Below are positions 12,301 to 25,190 of a stretch of 64,000 nt of DNA, piece by piece. The translations under genes and the position numbers were made by a program. This stretch comes from Paulownia fortunei (taxonomy: Eukaryota; Streptophyta; Magnoliopsida; Lamiales; Paulowniaceae), in NCBI GenBank assembly GCA_019321725.1, contig CM033109.1, positions 21,545,993 through 21,609,992 on the forward strand, read 5' to 3'. Each line of letters opens with the position of its first letter. Position 1 is the first letter of the stretch. The notes under the pieces were generated by a model, which worked only from the letters and a program-made list of their open reading frames with translations, ran no database searches and was not told where the DNA came from.

Positions 12301-15300
12301 AATATTTTTATATATATTTTATTATTTTTTGACCTAACTAATCAAGTTTAAAGTGATGCCTGAGCTGTCAAATACTGTATTAATTGAGAAGACTTAGAAT
12401 ATGACCAATTAATTGCGCCATAATTGTGCCCAGTCCTTCACGGTAATTGAGACATTATACACGTAGCTTTCAGTTTTTTAACTGGTCCTGAGTTTGCGTA
12501 CACTACCAATACACCATCTCAGGTATTATTCCCGATTACATATATATATATATATATAATATTTCTTTTTTTCCTCTTAAGACTTTTAGTACCAATTCAT
12601 TTTTCTTTGTACTTTAACATTGTCCTTTTTTTTATTTCCATTGTAGCTTGTTGAAAATTTTCCAATAAACCTACAACGATAAGTTGAAATTGCTGACCAA
12701 GTGTCTTCTAGAAATTCCAATTTGGTTTCGTTTTTTATTCCATATCTCACTTTTTGATCATTATTTTTAAATTGAAAAGTTGCTGGCAGTTTTGGATCGA
12801 ATTTTTACTATTGCAAATAAATCGGTGTGAGTTTGAATTTTTATTTTTAAATTTATCTCACTTCAAACTCATCTTATTTATTTTTAAATTTATTATATAT
12901 ATTTATGTGATATTTTTTAATATATATATATATATTTCTTAATAAAAATTAATATATTACTTTTAAAAAATATTTTTAATATTTTTTAAATAATAAAATA
13001 AATTTAATGAGTTTAACGGGTCTAACTTATCGAGTTCGAGTGCAGGTTCAAGTCTGAATTTTGATGGGATGATTCTAAATTTTAATTAAACCCGTCCTAT
13101 TTTCTTCCTTATGTTGTTATTATATCAAAAAACAAAATCTTCATTTTCCAACTTTGAAAAATAAGATTAGGCGCATTTTTCCAATCAAATACTAATATTA
13201 AATTGTAAACTAGTTTTAGTTAAAGTGGGTCGTGAATAATTTACCAACAATTTCACAAATTAGCCAAAGCATACATTCTCAGTTAAAAATGAAAGTATAT
13301 AACACTACAAGCAAAAATAAAAATAAAATTAGTGATAATATATTAAGTGACACTACTAAAATTGTTACTAATAAAGAAAAATTTTAAATAAAAAAATAAT
13401 TTTTTTTTATCCTTTTACAGGCCCACAGATAAGATAAGGAAATGTCAAGCACAAGTCAAACTACTTCCACATTAAAGTCAAGAAACAATAATTTTATTAA
13501 TTCTTTTTTCTCCTTGGTAGAAATTTTTGGATACCTCAGATTAAAAGCGAGTGACATTTTTGGACATACAAGCTATTTCCAGCTTGGTAAGGTAGAAATC
13601 TTGACAATTTGATCAAAATTTGAAAATTCGTTACAACTATTTGGATTTAGAAGTAGAATAATCAAGAAAAAGTATTAGGAGAAACGTGAAAATATAATTA
13701 GATATATATTAATATTTTATGATATTTATTCATAAGTATTGAAATGTGATTATGAACTATTGAATAATACATCATCATATCATTATTTCATTTTATTAAA
13801 AATATTATGTACACATTTAATATTTTTTTTTTTAAAATCTATTTAAATATTAGAATTGGGCAGGAGTGAAATTTGGAATAGATGTAGATGGCAACTAAAG
13901 GGCAAAGACAAATTGAGGAAAACAACAAAATCTAATTCCATGTGCCAAACGAGTCTGACCAAATTACCCAACCATGGCCCACTTTAGGGATCTCTCTTCT
14001 AATTTTATGACTATCAGAAACCGACACGTAGTGAAATGGTGGTTAGGGGAGTAAGAAAACTGCGATTGTCTCGATTTTGGCAGCAACGCATGATGAGCCA
14101 TAATTTGACACATTCTCAAATATATACATACATACATACATATATAATTATATCTATACATAAATAATGGATCGAATAATAATTAGGAAAGTCTAATTCT
14201 CTAAAAAACTCATTTCAATTAACCCAAAAATAAAAGATTAACATAATTTGTAGTTCAACACTTATAAACACCTAAGTAGGATTTATTTCAATTGATTTTT
14301 CATCTTTTATTTTAATTTTATTAATATATATTAAGTGTATAAAATAATAATTTATTTTAAAATACGTGTAATTCATTTTACATTTACAATATTCTGCTCT
14401 CTATTGATTTTTTTTATTCTAATTCTTAACAAGATTATTGTCGGACGCCCAGAACCCATTACACAATCAAATATTTAAGAGGAGTTGATTACCGCTGACC
14501 TTAATCCGCATTGATGTGTATATATATATATATATATATATAGTGCTGGTTTTATTGTACTGTGGATATCAAGATTTTGTTAAATTTGTTGATAGGTTAT
14601 GGTAGTTTATTCATGGTTAAATGGTCATGTCCATGTTAGATTTTCTACATAGATTGAGTGGTGGTGTACAAAAGCTTATGACTTGTATTAGCAAAACCAA
14701 CACTCAGTCAACTTGACTTTTTGGACTTGAGGACTTAAACCAGGCATAGATAATTTTTTTTTTTAAGTTTTACTTAATATTGGGGCACACCTAATACAAG
14801 GGTTGGGTAGAAATGTTGGTGGAAAAATAAAAGAATTTGTCTATTCTACATATTTTCATTTCCACCTTGTTATCCTTGTGTGGGTGCATGTGTGTTTTAT
14901 GGCTTTACACACACACTTATTAATTACATAATTCAATTTTATGTTGTTAAAAACAAATTAGTGTCTGAATGTTATTGATTGGTAGATAATAAAATGGTAT
15001 TTTTGATACTATATCTACTGATGTGCATTGGGTATATCATTCACCCTTCATTCATATATAAAGATACACACCCATATAGGTGTGTAAACGAATGATGGAT
15101 CTCCACCTATGTGCGTGTGTAAATGAATGGTGGATTTTTACCTTATATACACTTTATTTAATGTAGTATGCATTTGACCATAAAATTATAACTATTTTGA
15201 GTTAGTAATTAATTGCACGTTTTTCATTTTTGAATGGACACAAGTTCGCTCAAATAAAAAAAACAAGTACTCTGTTTTGAGTATTTTGAAGAAATATTTA

Positions 15301-15660
15301 ATGTTCCCATCGTTGTATCCGAAAATTAAAATTTTAAAAATCTATATTCCCATATATTTTTTTGAAAAGTATATCCTAAAGTAAAGTTTGTGTTTTCACT
15401 AATCAAACTATGCCGATCAATTCAATTATGGCTAAAAGTCCCCTAACGATGAGAGAAATTATCCTTTCTTCCATTATCAATCTATATGTTTTTAAAATAA
15501 ACTTACCATAATCTTTAATTTCACACAACTTTAACCAAGAACAGATTGGAAAAAAGAAAAAAAACAGTGTTTTGCTACAAGATAGCCACCAAGTAAAATC
15601 ATTTTTAACAGACAATAATACAAAAACAAAAGGGTTTGCAACAAACACACATTTTTACAA
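9340..15660. other. AT-rich intergenic region upstream of the LBD gene
   Basis: I see no supportable gene here. Scattered (AT)n microsatellites occur at about 11560-11580, 12540-12558, 12923-12940 and 14518-14541. A short direct repeat (GTGTGTAAAyGAATGrTGGAT) occurs at about 15080 and 15115, next to the hairpin TACACACC-N6-GGTGTGTA (about 15066-15087). The open frames in this stretch are low complexity or lack recognisable domains. Confidence 0.6.
10594..10612 (+). repeat. Poly(G) run, 19 bases
   Basis: Uninterrupted run of 19 G preceded by a short GAGAGAGA tract. Confidence 0.95.
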
Positions 15661-15702
15661 AGAAAACCACTATCCCCCCACCCCATCCCACCCCCCTCTG
15701 CC

Positions 15703-15710
15703 TATATATA
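15703..15710 (+). promoter_or_regulatory. TATA box of the LBD gene
   Basis: TATATATA lies about 125 bases before the LBD ATG, behind a C-rich block (15672-15698). This spacing allows a leader of about 95 bases. Placement is by motif and distance only. Confidence 0.5.
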
Positions 15711-15832
15711 TTCTAACATTAAGCAGCATACTTTAGGCCCCAAAACACCTCTGTTTTAATATTCTTCTTCATAACTCAATACTCTGTTCTGACTCTTAGT
15801 AAACTTTACATAGTTTCCTCTCCTAATCAAAG

Positions 15833-17269
15833 ATGGAGGGTAGTGACACAACTATAACCACAACCATTACTTCACCATCTTCCTCCTCTTCTCCTCCTCA
15901 GTCTGTAGTGATCAGCCCTTGCGCTGCCTGCAAGATTCTGCGCAGACGATGCGTCGAAAAATGTGTGTTGGCCCCTTATTTTCCTCCAAATGATCCACTC
16001 AAGTTCACCACTGCTCATCGTGTGTTTGGTGCCAGCAACATAATCAAGTTCTTGCAGGTAAATATATTGATAAGCCAGCATGTTTTTTTCTTGACCCTCT
16101 TGGGTTTTTTTACCTAAGAATTAATCATGTTTGAGTGAAACCTAACCCCCCCCCCCCCCCCGTCTTGTTCCCAAAGAAAAAGGAGCCCCTGCTCTTTGAT
16201 AAAAAACTTTTCTTTTACTTTTTCACTCGGTCAAGATTTTGCGAAGAAGATCCGGAGACAGATCAGTTAGGATCATCTGTTATAATTTAGCATGTCGTCT
16301 CATATTTCACATGCACTCGTGTAAAATATAATTTTTTTAAATATATATTTAACGTGAATCATATACATTTTATGCATATATGTTAATGAAAAAAAAAAAA
16401 AAATCCTAATAGGTGAGCATGTGCAGATTATATGGGGAAAGTTTGCTTCAGTAAATAGTTGTGTAAATGCATAGGAAAGCAGCCAAAAATAGTATACTAT
16501 TTTTTCAAAATTCGAATCTTAAAACATGAAAAGGAGGAAAGAGGTAAGATTCGAACCCCTAATTCCAACCCTCCCGAGTGTTGGTTCAAAAATAATGTAC
16601 GAAAATACTACTATATGTTTTTTGTTTTATTAGTATTAGGTGAAAGTGGAAGTCTTCTTCTCTCCAGTAGTTAGGAGTTGAATTAATGTACCAACAAATT
16701 CTGGTACACGAGAAGATTATTTTTCTCTCTTAGGCAAATACATCAGCTAATTACCCCGAAACAGACTTTTCTTTAGGTATATGTAATAATGGACACCTAA
16801 TTTTCTGTACATTAGGTTTCATTGACTTATTAAAACAGTTCGAATTTTCTGTTCCAATTTGATGTTTCATAGAGCTCGAGTATTCCATAACAGTCGTATA
16901 ACTTAGAATAAATTCTCGAATGATCAGGAACTTCCAGAGCCACAAAGGGCTGATGCAGTGAGTAGCATGGTGTATGAGGCCAATGCAAGGCTAAGAGATC
17001 CTGTGTATGGTTGTGCAGGTGCAATATGCCAACTCCAAAAGCAAGTGAGCGAGCTCCAAGAACAACTGGCCAAAGCACAAGCAGAGATTTTCAACATGCA
17101 ATGCCAACATGCCAATCTTATGGCCCTAATCTGCATGGAAATGCCACCACCACACGACCAAAAGTCGTTCGATGATTTCACCAGCAGCCCACCACATAGT
17201 TACCAAAGTAACACAAGCTTCATGGAAGACAACAACCTTGGACTTCTCTGGGAGACCCTTTGGACATGA
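15833..17269 (+). CDS. LBD1/11: LOB domain-containing transcription factor (LBD1/LBD11-like), two exons
   Basis: Exons are 15833-16057 and 16928-17269 (75 + 113 codons, 188 aa), with an 870-base phase-0 intron (cag then gtaaat; gatcag then GAACTT). The class I LOB domain is complete: zinc-finger-like C-x2-C-x6-C-x3-C at residues 30-44 (CAACKILRRRCVEKC), the GAS block around FGASNIIKFLQ, joined across the intron to ELPEPQRADAVSSMVYEA, then VYGCAGAICQL and a leucine-zipper-like coiled coil (LQKQVSELQEQLAKAQ). The C terminus ends LLWETLWT, like the acidic/Trp tail I know from LBD1 and LBD11. The N-terminal Thr/Ser-rich 28 residues are variable in the family. LBD proteins are nuclear DNA-binding regulators of organ boundaries and meristem activity; the exact paralogue (LBD1 or LBD11) is uncertain. 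Confidence 0.93.
16146..16161 (+). repeat. Poly(C) run, 16 bases, in LBD intron
   Basis: Sixteen C about 90 bases downstream of the LBD donor site. The rest of the intron is AT-rich with a poly(A) run near 16390 and no coding signal. Confidence 0.95.
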
Positions 17270-18784
17270 TTGTTTATAAGACCTTGTCGGTATATGCTAA
17301 AAAAAACTGAGGATTTCTTTCTTGAGTTCCTCAGGTTCTTGGAGTTGGATTTGAGTTTGATTTTGCTGGAAGGAGTAATATTGAATGAATTAACTGATGT
17401 AGCTCAAGGGATTCAAATGTAATATAGTAGGGTTGTGAGAAAATTAAACCTTGGAGCATAGTTTAGTAGTTAATGTTAATTTCTAATGATTATGTTAAAG
17501 CAGATGAGATTGACTGGTCTGTTCATCCATGTTATCTTATCATTTCAGAAGGAGAGATGTCATTGTCTGAGTCCCATCTTCTTGCCCTTTGTTCAACTTA
17601 AGATTACTTTCTGGTTACCTAATGCTTTTATGTTTCTGTTTACTATCAATATCATTGATCTTTTTCAACTGAATCCCTTTCAATTTTCATACAGTCCTTT
17701 CTTCTCAAGTTTGTTGCTCTTATTTTTTTTATACATTTTAAATTAAATACCATTTTCTAAAATAATAATTATTTTATTTAAAATTAACTTTCAGTTAAAA
17801 GTTATGAAATGACATAATTATTTTTTAATCATTATTTTTAAAAATAATAATACTTTATAACAATCAGCATACAGTGCACATACACTACGTGCAAATCATC
17901 CGTGCACTTAATGCCCCATGTATTGAATGTAACATGAATATTATTCATAAAATATATTTTTCGATAAATCAATGAATCATGGTACACCATACTACCCATA
18001 ATACATACTTTTTAGTCAAACTAGACCATTTATTTTATAATAGAAGGATTATATAATTTACTTTGTTATTTGCCTCTCTTTTTTTTTTTTTTTCTATTTC
18101 TTTTTCCAAACTTTGTTTATATTTTCTTTTGGTCTCACAATAACTAGTAAATAAATTTTATGTATGATTAACATGCTAACATGGCAATCATGTATGATTA
18201 ACACTACATCTCTGGTTTCCATCTCTTAATATTTATACAAACACAAAAACTTCATATTTCTTGACTTGCAAGATACAAATTATTGGGAATAGTGTTAAGA
18301 AATGGGGAGAAGAAGTTCATCATGAGATTTTTATTTTCTCAAAAATTGAGACGAAAAAAACGAAAGAAAAAGGGCCTTAATTTTCGGTTGGTTTTTATTT
18401 TCTTCTCACTTTCTTGTCTAATTAAGGTGGATTGACAAAATTGTGTTTTCTTTGACTTTTATAATTTTATCTTGAGGATAACAAGGACATAAAAAGAAAT
18501 TAATTCCATTACATAGGGGGTTTTAGTAATTAATTTTTGAATCCTCATACTTTAGTCAACTAAATCAAATATCACCCCTTAGAATTTTTTTTATATCAAA
18601 TAGTAAGAATGATGCCACACTAACAGTGACATCCATTATCGAAAATTTTCATTTCCACAATTATTTGATGGGGCATTTTTGTAATCCTACTACTTATATC
18701 ACTAAAAAGACAAGAATAACCCCAAGAAATAATTTCAGGTGAAATAGCATAAATCTTGGTGGATTTTACGCAAGTCGTCTCCTC

Positions 18785-18850
18785 GTAAAACTCAGTGGTA
18801 AAGCACTCGATGCATTCTATAAAAGATAGATAATTCAAATCTCTTAGGTA
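18785..18850 (+). mobile_element. Possible tRNA-derived SINE remnant
   Basis: An A-box-like word (ctcagtggtaaagcactcg, 18791-18809) is followed about 22 bases later by a decayed B-box-like word (taattcaaatctc, 18831-18843), the order expected for a tRNA-derived Pol III promoter. No clear 3' tail or target-site duplication could be found, so this may be chance. Confidence 0.3.
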
Positions 18851-20094
18851 TCACTTTGGACCCCTATGGTGTACTCGGTGGTGGGTGATCTCTCGAACTC
18901 TACCTTTGAATCTATGTGAGATGAACGATTATACCCTACTTAAGTCAAAATGCCAAATATTTATTCTAAGTATGTATAAGTTATTGCCAAATAAGTATTT
19001 ACTCAATTGGTCATTCCCAAAATTAATCAAACTAAACGTGTACATTTAGATTATCAATAAATATATATATATATATATATATATTATATACAAGAGAAAA
19101 TTAATTTTGTTTTGATCTTATAAAGTGATATACCTTTTTTTTTATAATTTAATAAAGTGATATACATAGATACCCATATATGAAAATTGTATTTATTTTT
19201 CGGTATCATTTGACTGATTTTAGTCTTTTTTTAAACAAAATTAAGAGAAAAAAAATATGCCTATGTACATTTTTCGATTATTGGCATTTTTAGGTACTTT
19301 AAAATTCAGTTTTTTTTTAATAAATAATGCAGTGAAATAAATACTGTGAAATTTTTAGATCTATCAGTTTGTGATAGAAAATGGAAGAAATTAACTCAAA
19401 GCATTGAAATGCATATCGTTTCTACTAGTTAGCTATTTGCAAAAGATTAGAATGTGGCATCAATATATTGATTGAGAAAGGGACTAACAACAATATAACA
19501 AAAACAGATTTAGTATATAAATAATAAGAATTAATAACTAAATTGGTGGAGTTTCGAGAATCGTAAGGTCTTGAATCTTTTGATTGGGAATAAAGATATA
19601 TTAAAAATTAGATATAATTTATTTTTATTTTTATTTTTTAAAAAGCTTCCATCGAGGCATTACAATAGCGCTTCAAATCCAATCTGAATTTTTTAAAGTC
19701 ACACAACATATTTAAAGAATTACCATTTTTCAGGATAGAGATAAGGAAATTGGAATTATTATTTGAGAAAAATATATGATGATCCAGTAACCAATTTGGA
19801 TAGAATTATGGATATTTTTTTATCATTAAACTTTTAAACTTATCAGAAATTAGTATTTAGTGAAAATTAACTTAATTATAGTCAAACGCCGCTCTCTTAT
19901 CCATAAAACTGTAGATCTCAATGGTAAAATCATGTGATTGATTCAGATCAGTTCTTGAAAAATGTAAGAATTAGACCTCAAGTCCACTCTCATGATCCCT
20001 GAATTTTTTTTTGCTTAAATTAAATTTGACTATGCTCAACTAATTACATTGTAATTAATCAATCTTTTTATATTAGTGATACAGTTATCAGATG

Positions 20095-20495
20095 TTGCCT
20101 GTTTTGTTGATCAAAACGTGTTTGTTGGTTCTTACAGCTCACAATTTTAAAAGGTGTTTGACAATGTGAGGTGTACCTCAATCTTATATGCACTTCATTT
20201 TCTTATTTTAATATCAATGTGGGATGTTCAATCCTTCACCACAACATACCCTGGGTATGGAGAAACATGGTGTGCTTAAGGGGACACCAATATGAGATTC
20301 CCACATACGACGCCATTGATGTAAACTGAATCGACAATGCCCTACTAGTTATTATCCGTTCTGCCAATCGAAATGCGTTTGTTCAATCTTACAATTCACA
20401 ATTTTAAAAAATATTTCACAAGATGAGATATATCTCAAACTTATATGTTAACCGTCTCTTTTTTTCAATATCAAAGCAGATGGTCAACCCCTCCA
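20095..20495. repeat. Two diverged copies of a roughly 145-bp segment
   Basis: Copies at about 20095-20240 and 20353-20495 share gtttgtt..aatcttaca, cacaattttaaaa, gaggtgtacctcaa/gagatatatctcaa, cttatatg and a following aatatcaa. The offset is about 258 bases. I do not recognise the source element. Confidence 0.55.
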
Positions 20496-20954
20496 CAAAA
20501 ATTAATTATATACCAATCAAATAACATGGATTTGACTGAATTCAATCTAATTATAACTAACATTACAAATTAGTTAATAGGTTTTAATTAATTAAAGTGC
20601 TCTTCTTTCTACATTAGACAAGGGCCAATGATGAAAGGTTTCCACACATGTACTTGAAAAGAATATTATGTAAGTTAACATGGATTGTCTGTTTAGCATA
20701 TGTCAATTAAAGTTTTCACTTGACTTTGTTGAAGTTAAGTTTCATCATTTTAGAAACAATAATTATTGCCAATGTCTTCCAATAAATGCGATTAATGTTT
20801 TAGAGTTGATATTGGCACTTTAAAAATATAGTATTAACATTTTAAATTATATTATTCACTAATTAAAAAAATAATAAGTAATGGAGCTAACGGTAGTAAT
20901 TTTTGGAGCGTTAATATTAATCCTTATAATACTTACATCGTGCTACTCTCACAT

Positions 20955-21016
20955 GCAATTTAAAAGAATTAATATTATGACACCGCATGCAATTTAAAAG
21001 AATTAATATTAATAAT
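20955..21016. repeat. Short tandem duplication, period about 34 bp
   Basis: CATGCAATTTAAAAGAATTA followed by ATATTA occurs twice in succession. Confidence 0.85.
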
Positions 21017-24000
21017 TTAATTATATGATTGTAAATATTTGTATGAGAGATTTAAAATTATGGTTGTTAAATATTCAGACTTATTTTGGCTGAATTTAAT
21101 ATGGCTTTGCTCACAAATTAATGGAGCTCAATTTGAATGTATAAACTTACCCCTAGTCATATTTAATTAAGTTCAACTCAAATAAAAGTGGGTCGAATAA
21201 TCGAGTTTCTTGGAATAGACCTGACTCAAATGATAGCCCTACTCTTGCATCAAAATCAAAATGATAGTTATTTTAAGTAGATCTTTTTTTTTTTTCTTTT
21301 CCTATTATGCATGCCTTTATAACTTCCAAAAAGAAAAAAAAAAGATTTCTGAGATTTGTTTTCAATAACAAAAAAGTGTAACATGGGTTCCGAAATAGTG
21401 TAAAAAAGAGAGTTTCGAATAATTATTTTTTGACTCGAACTTATTTTAAAAAAATCAAAGTATTTCGAATTATTTATTGTTAAAACACAAATATCGATTG
21501 CGAAAACCTCTAAATTTGTTTCAATCTTGAACCTTGGACACTTCTCTTCTTTTGCATTAATGTTCAATAGTTTTTTGTTTGTTATTTGATTTTTTTATAA
21601 GAATATTAAATAGGTCAACTTGAAAAAAGAAAAGAAAAGAAAAGTACAAATGGTTAGGAAACAATATAGATTAGGCAAAATTGGGACCACTAATAATAAT
21701 AATAATAGGAATCATATGCTGCTCAGGTGGGGGTCAATCTTATGCAAGTGCACCTCTCTTGTGGGACAACATTGGACGTGCTTTTATTTCTATACACACA
21801 AAAGTTGCCTAACTATATACCATTTTCTCTTAATTAAGATCATGTCATGTGTCTTTGTCTAGGCCGTTTCAATGGGTAGGGTCCCCCGTCAATTGCATCT
21901 CCCATCCACTCTCTCAATCTCAGGTTTTGAAATCAAAAGAAATTGGATTAGAATTGTTAGGTCCACCCAACAAAAAAAATTTCAATACTTAAATTAATGA
22001 AGAGTGTAATACGATGTGTTATAAGAGTTTGAAATATAAATAATTTTTTTTTTATATAAAATTGATCATTTCTATCAACTTTTAGATAAATGAGTTCAAA
22101 AGGGTTCTCGGAGTGTCCTAAAAAAATCCTTGTAACATGAAATAATCGATCATTGCAGGATTCATGGCAGTGCCTCGAGAAAATCCTTCCAATATTTAAG
22201 TTAGATTTTTTAGAGAAAACAATAAGTGAATAACTTAAATTGAGTAAATAGATTATGTACCGTGTAAATAAAAATAAATGGGTATTTATGTCTGTTTAAG
22301 TAAAAAATAGATTGTATGAGCATTTGATATGAATTGAGTCTCGCGGACATATGTGTTGTGTTGGATTAGTATCTGATATATTGAACTGCGTGAGTCTATT
22401 ATGTAAATTGGATCGATTGAACTTGAATGCCTCGTTGGGTAGAAAGTGGATGATACTTGAGTTTAGTTTAAAATATGTTCGCTAAAGTATAAAAGAAAAA
22501 ATATAAAATTAATGTTTAACAAAGATGAAATTGATTGAAATATTATTTGTAATCAAAAATAAAGTATAGAAGGTGAACTAATAATTTTTTTTTTCAATAA
22601 GCAATTTCCAGATAATCGAAACTATTGTAAGTCAACATTTGCTTTTAAAATTAATTTTTTTTTGTCAGGGTGATAAATTTTAATTTTTATATTTAATAAT
22701 TCAGCAACTTTTACCTGGATATTCAGCTTTACTTGACACTGTATCTTGTGAAAAATAACTGCATCTAGAAGCCCATATAGACAGTAGGTCTTTTAACTTA
22801 CAAAATTGGGCTACCGCTCAGGATGATTCCACTAATAAAATTAGGCCCAACATATATTAAGCCCAACTACCATATGTCTTCCTTTTCTTTTCCACACTTG
22901 TTCATATTTTTATTTTTATTTTTTTCTGAATAAAGTTTTTCAAATATACAAATCCCAAAATAGTGATGATTTCAACATTTTCAGAAACTGCCTGCAAGTC
23001 AATTACTGAAGTTTATTTTTATTCTCAAAATTTAATTTCCAAGACAGAATTTACAAGAAAATTTAGTTATTAGTTTATTTGCTTCTTTTAGAATTATGAG
23101 TTATAAAATTAGCATTTTTTAATATATGTGTGTATATATATATATATATATTTATGTTATAAATTCTTGATTTTGTGTTTGATTTTATGTCTCTTATAAG
23201 AATAGATTTACATGCATATATTTGGTTGGAATTGAATTCAAGACTTCTTGAATTTCAAAGTTAATGGTTCAAAATTCTTTAGCATCTGTAACTTAAAGTT
23301 TGCATTTTAATTCAACAAATAATTTTAATTGAATTTCAATTATTTCAAATGCCACACGCACTCGTATTAGTAAGGGGCAAAGAAAATTTGGGGGACGTCA
23401 TTTTAAGTTTGATTTCGTAAATTTTTAGACTCGTATCAAAATAAATTCTTTCTTGAATTTACGTGAATTTTTTAAATGAAAATAAATACAACACAGTCAT
23501 CTATTAAAAATCATTTCATGAAATTGAAGTGGTGTAAAAATTATTCATACCTATATTCCAATGGTCATAGTACCATGAAACTATGAAGGAAAGGGTCCCG
23601 TTAGCTACTAGGGTTTGAAAATCGTATGCTATACTTCCTTTTCCCACCTCAATCTTTTGTGATATTAAAATTTTCTCCTTCTCGATCGTTTAAGTGAAAA
23701 CATAGAAATGTAGTATTGAATTTTATTTCAAATTCTTAATTACTTTATTGGTCCCAAATATATGACTCTCATTATTTTTTATTTTTTTATTTATTTCTGA
23801 ATTCTTAAGGCTCTATTTCTTATGATGAAATTATATTTTTCACAATTGCTCTTTTAATTAAAGTACTTACATATACCATTTATTCTCAATCTCTATTTTT
23901 TATGACACGATGAAAAATATTTAAATATTTTATTTTAAACTCTCAATCGAAAATTCAATTTACATCAAATAAGAAGGAACCAAGCCAATATTATGATTCT

Positions 24001-24589
24001 TTATTATTGATAATAAAATGAATATATTTGTTATTTTTTAAAAAATTTCTTCTATAATAATAAAAAAAAAAAACAAAACATAAATGCAAGTCTGAACTAC
24101 ACTCAAATTCAATTAAAAAGTCAAAGAAAAATATTTGCAGCGGTCGAATTGATGGAGGAAGGTTGTGCTACCGTTATATTTCGAATTCAAATTTTCTCTC
24201 AATATTTTTTTGATTGATCCTGTTACACCGAATTTGTGTAATATAATTTACCTGATTATATAATTTTCAGACTATTAAAAATTTACTTAATGCACCTTTA
24301 AAAGACAATTACTATAGATTCACTCGTCATCGTAAAAAAAAAAAAGAAAAAAAAAATTAAAGGAGAAGCAATAATTTTCTTCCCCAAAGTCCAATAAATA
24401 TGGTTAGGTTGACGTTGCAATAAGTGCACTACGTGCTTTATATTTCGCCACTTGTCCCACTTTTTTACTTTTTATACATTATTAATTTATTAAATCGAAA
24501 TAACCAATTCTAGATTCTTAGGAAAAAGAATATAATTTAAAAAAAAATTGATATATGAATTTCAATTTTTTATTTTTTTTGAAAAAATT

Positions 24590-24950
24590 AGCAGTTGAAT
24601 TGTGCTATTAAAATTGGGTTATTTTAATTTAGTAAAATAAATTGAATCAAATTTTTTATTTGATTATTTTGATCTAGTATAAAACAAATTGAATCATACT
24701 TAGAATAAGCTTATTTTGATTCAGTAGAACAAATCAGATTCAGATTTTTTATTTGATTATTTTGATTTGATAAATAAAATGTATTATTAAAACAAATTGA
24801 ATCAAATTTAGAATGGGGTTATTTTAATTTAGCAAACAAATTGAATCAGATTTTTTATTTTGATTCTTTTGATTTAATAAAACACATAGAATAAGATTTT
24901 TTATTTTGATTTGTAAAATTAATTGAATCTGATTTTTTGTTCCCTGAAAA
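24590..24950. repeat. Degenerate AT-rich tandem repeat upstream of SLP2
   Basis: The word group AAATTGAATCAnATTTTTTA followed by TTTGATTATTTTGATTT recurs about three to four times at a spacing near 100 bases, ending some 240 bases before the SLP2 ATG. Confidence 0.6.
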
Positions 24951-25038
24951 TCTAGAATTAATAATCCTGATTTAATAAGCAAAAATAAATAAATAAATAG
25001 TACAAGTGGCTAAAAATAAGGCAAGTAATCCAGTAAAT

Positions 25039-25050
25039 ATATATATATAA
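25039..25050 (+). promoter_or_regulatory. TATA box of SLP2
   Basis: A TATATATATATAA stretch lies about 145 bases before the ATG, followed by a CT-rich leader (25061-25190). Confidence 0.4.
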
Positions 25051-25190
25051 AAAAAAAAACCCATTCGCTTTCTTCCTCAAAGACTCTTCCCCCATTCGCA
25101 AACCTCCCACAAAACCTCCAAAGCAACAAACAACACAACTTCACCTCAATTGCAGAAATTCTGGAAGGATCAAGCAAAAGAAGTAGAAAA

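Larger units (their letters stand above)
17270..25000. other. LBD 3' flank and AT-rich intergenic region
   Basis: The first 300-450 bases are likely LBD 3' UTR, though no single poly(A) signal stands out. The rest is AT-rich DNA without a supportable gene. It holds the small repeats listed separately and (AT)n tracts at about 19062-19086 and 23130-23152. Confidence 0.6.

Noticed and set aside
16544..16580. B-box-like word ggggttcgaatctta on the minus strand in the LBD intron
   Set aside because: No convincing A box at the right distance and no 3' tail, so neither a tRNA gene nor a SINE can be supported.
19541..19600. SINE-like words (tcgtaaggtcttgaatc)
   Set aside because: Only one weak B-box-like word and no A box, tail or duplication.
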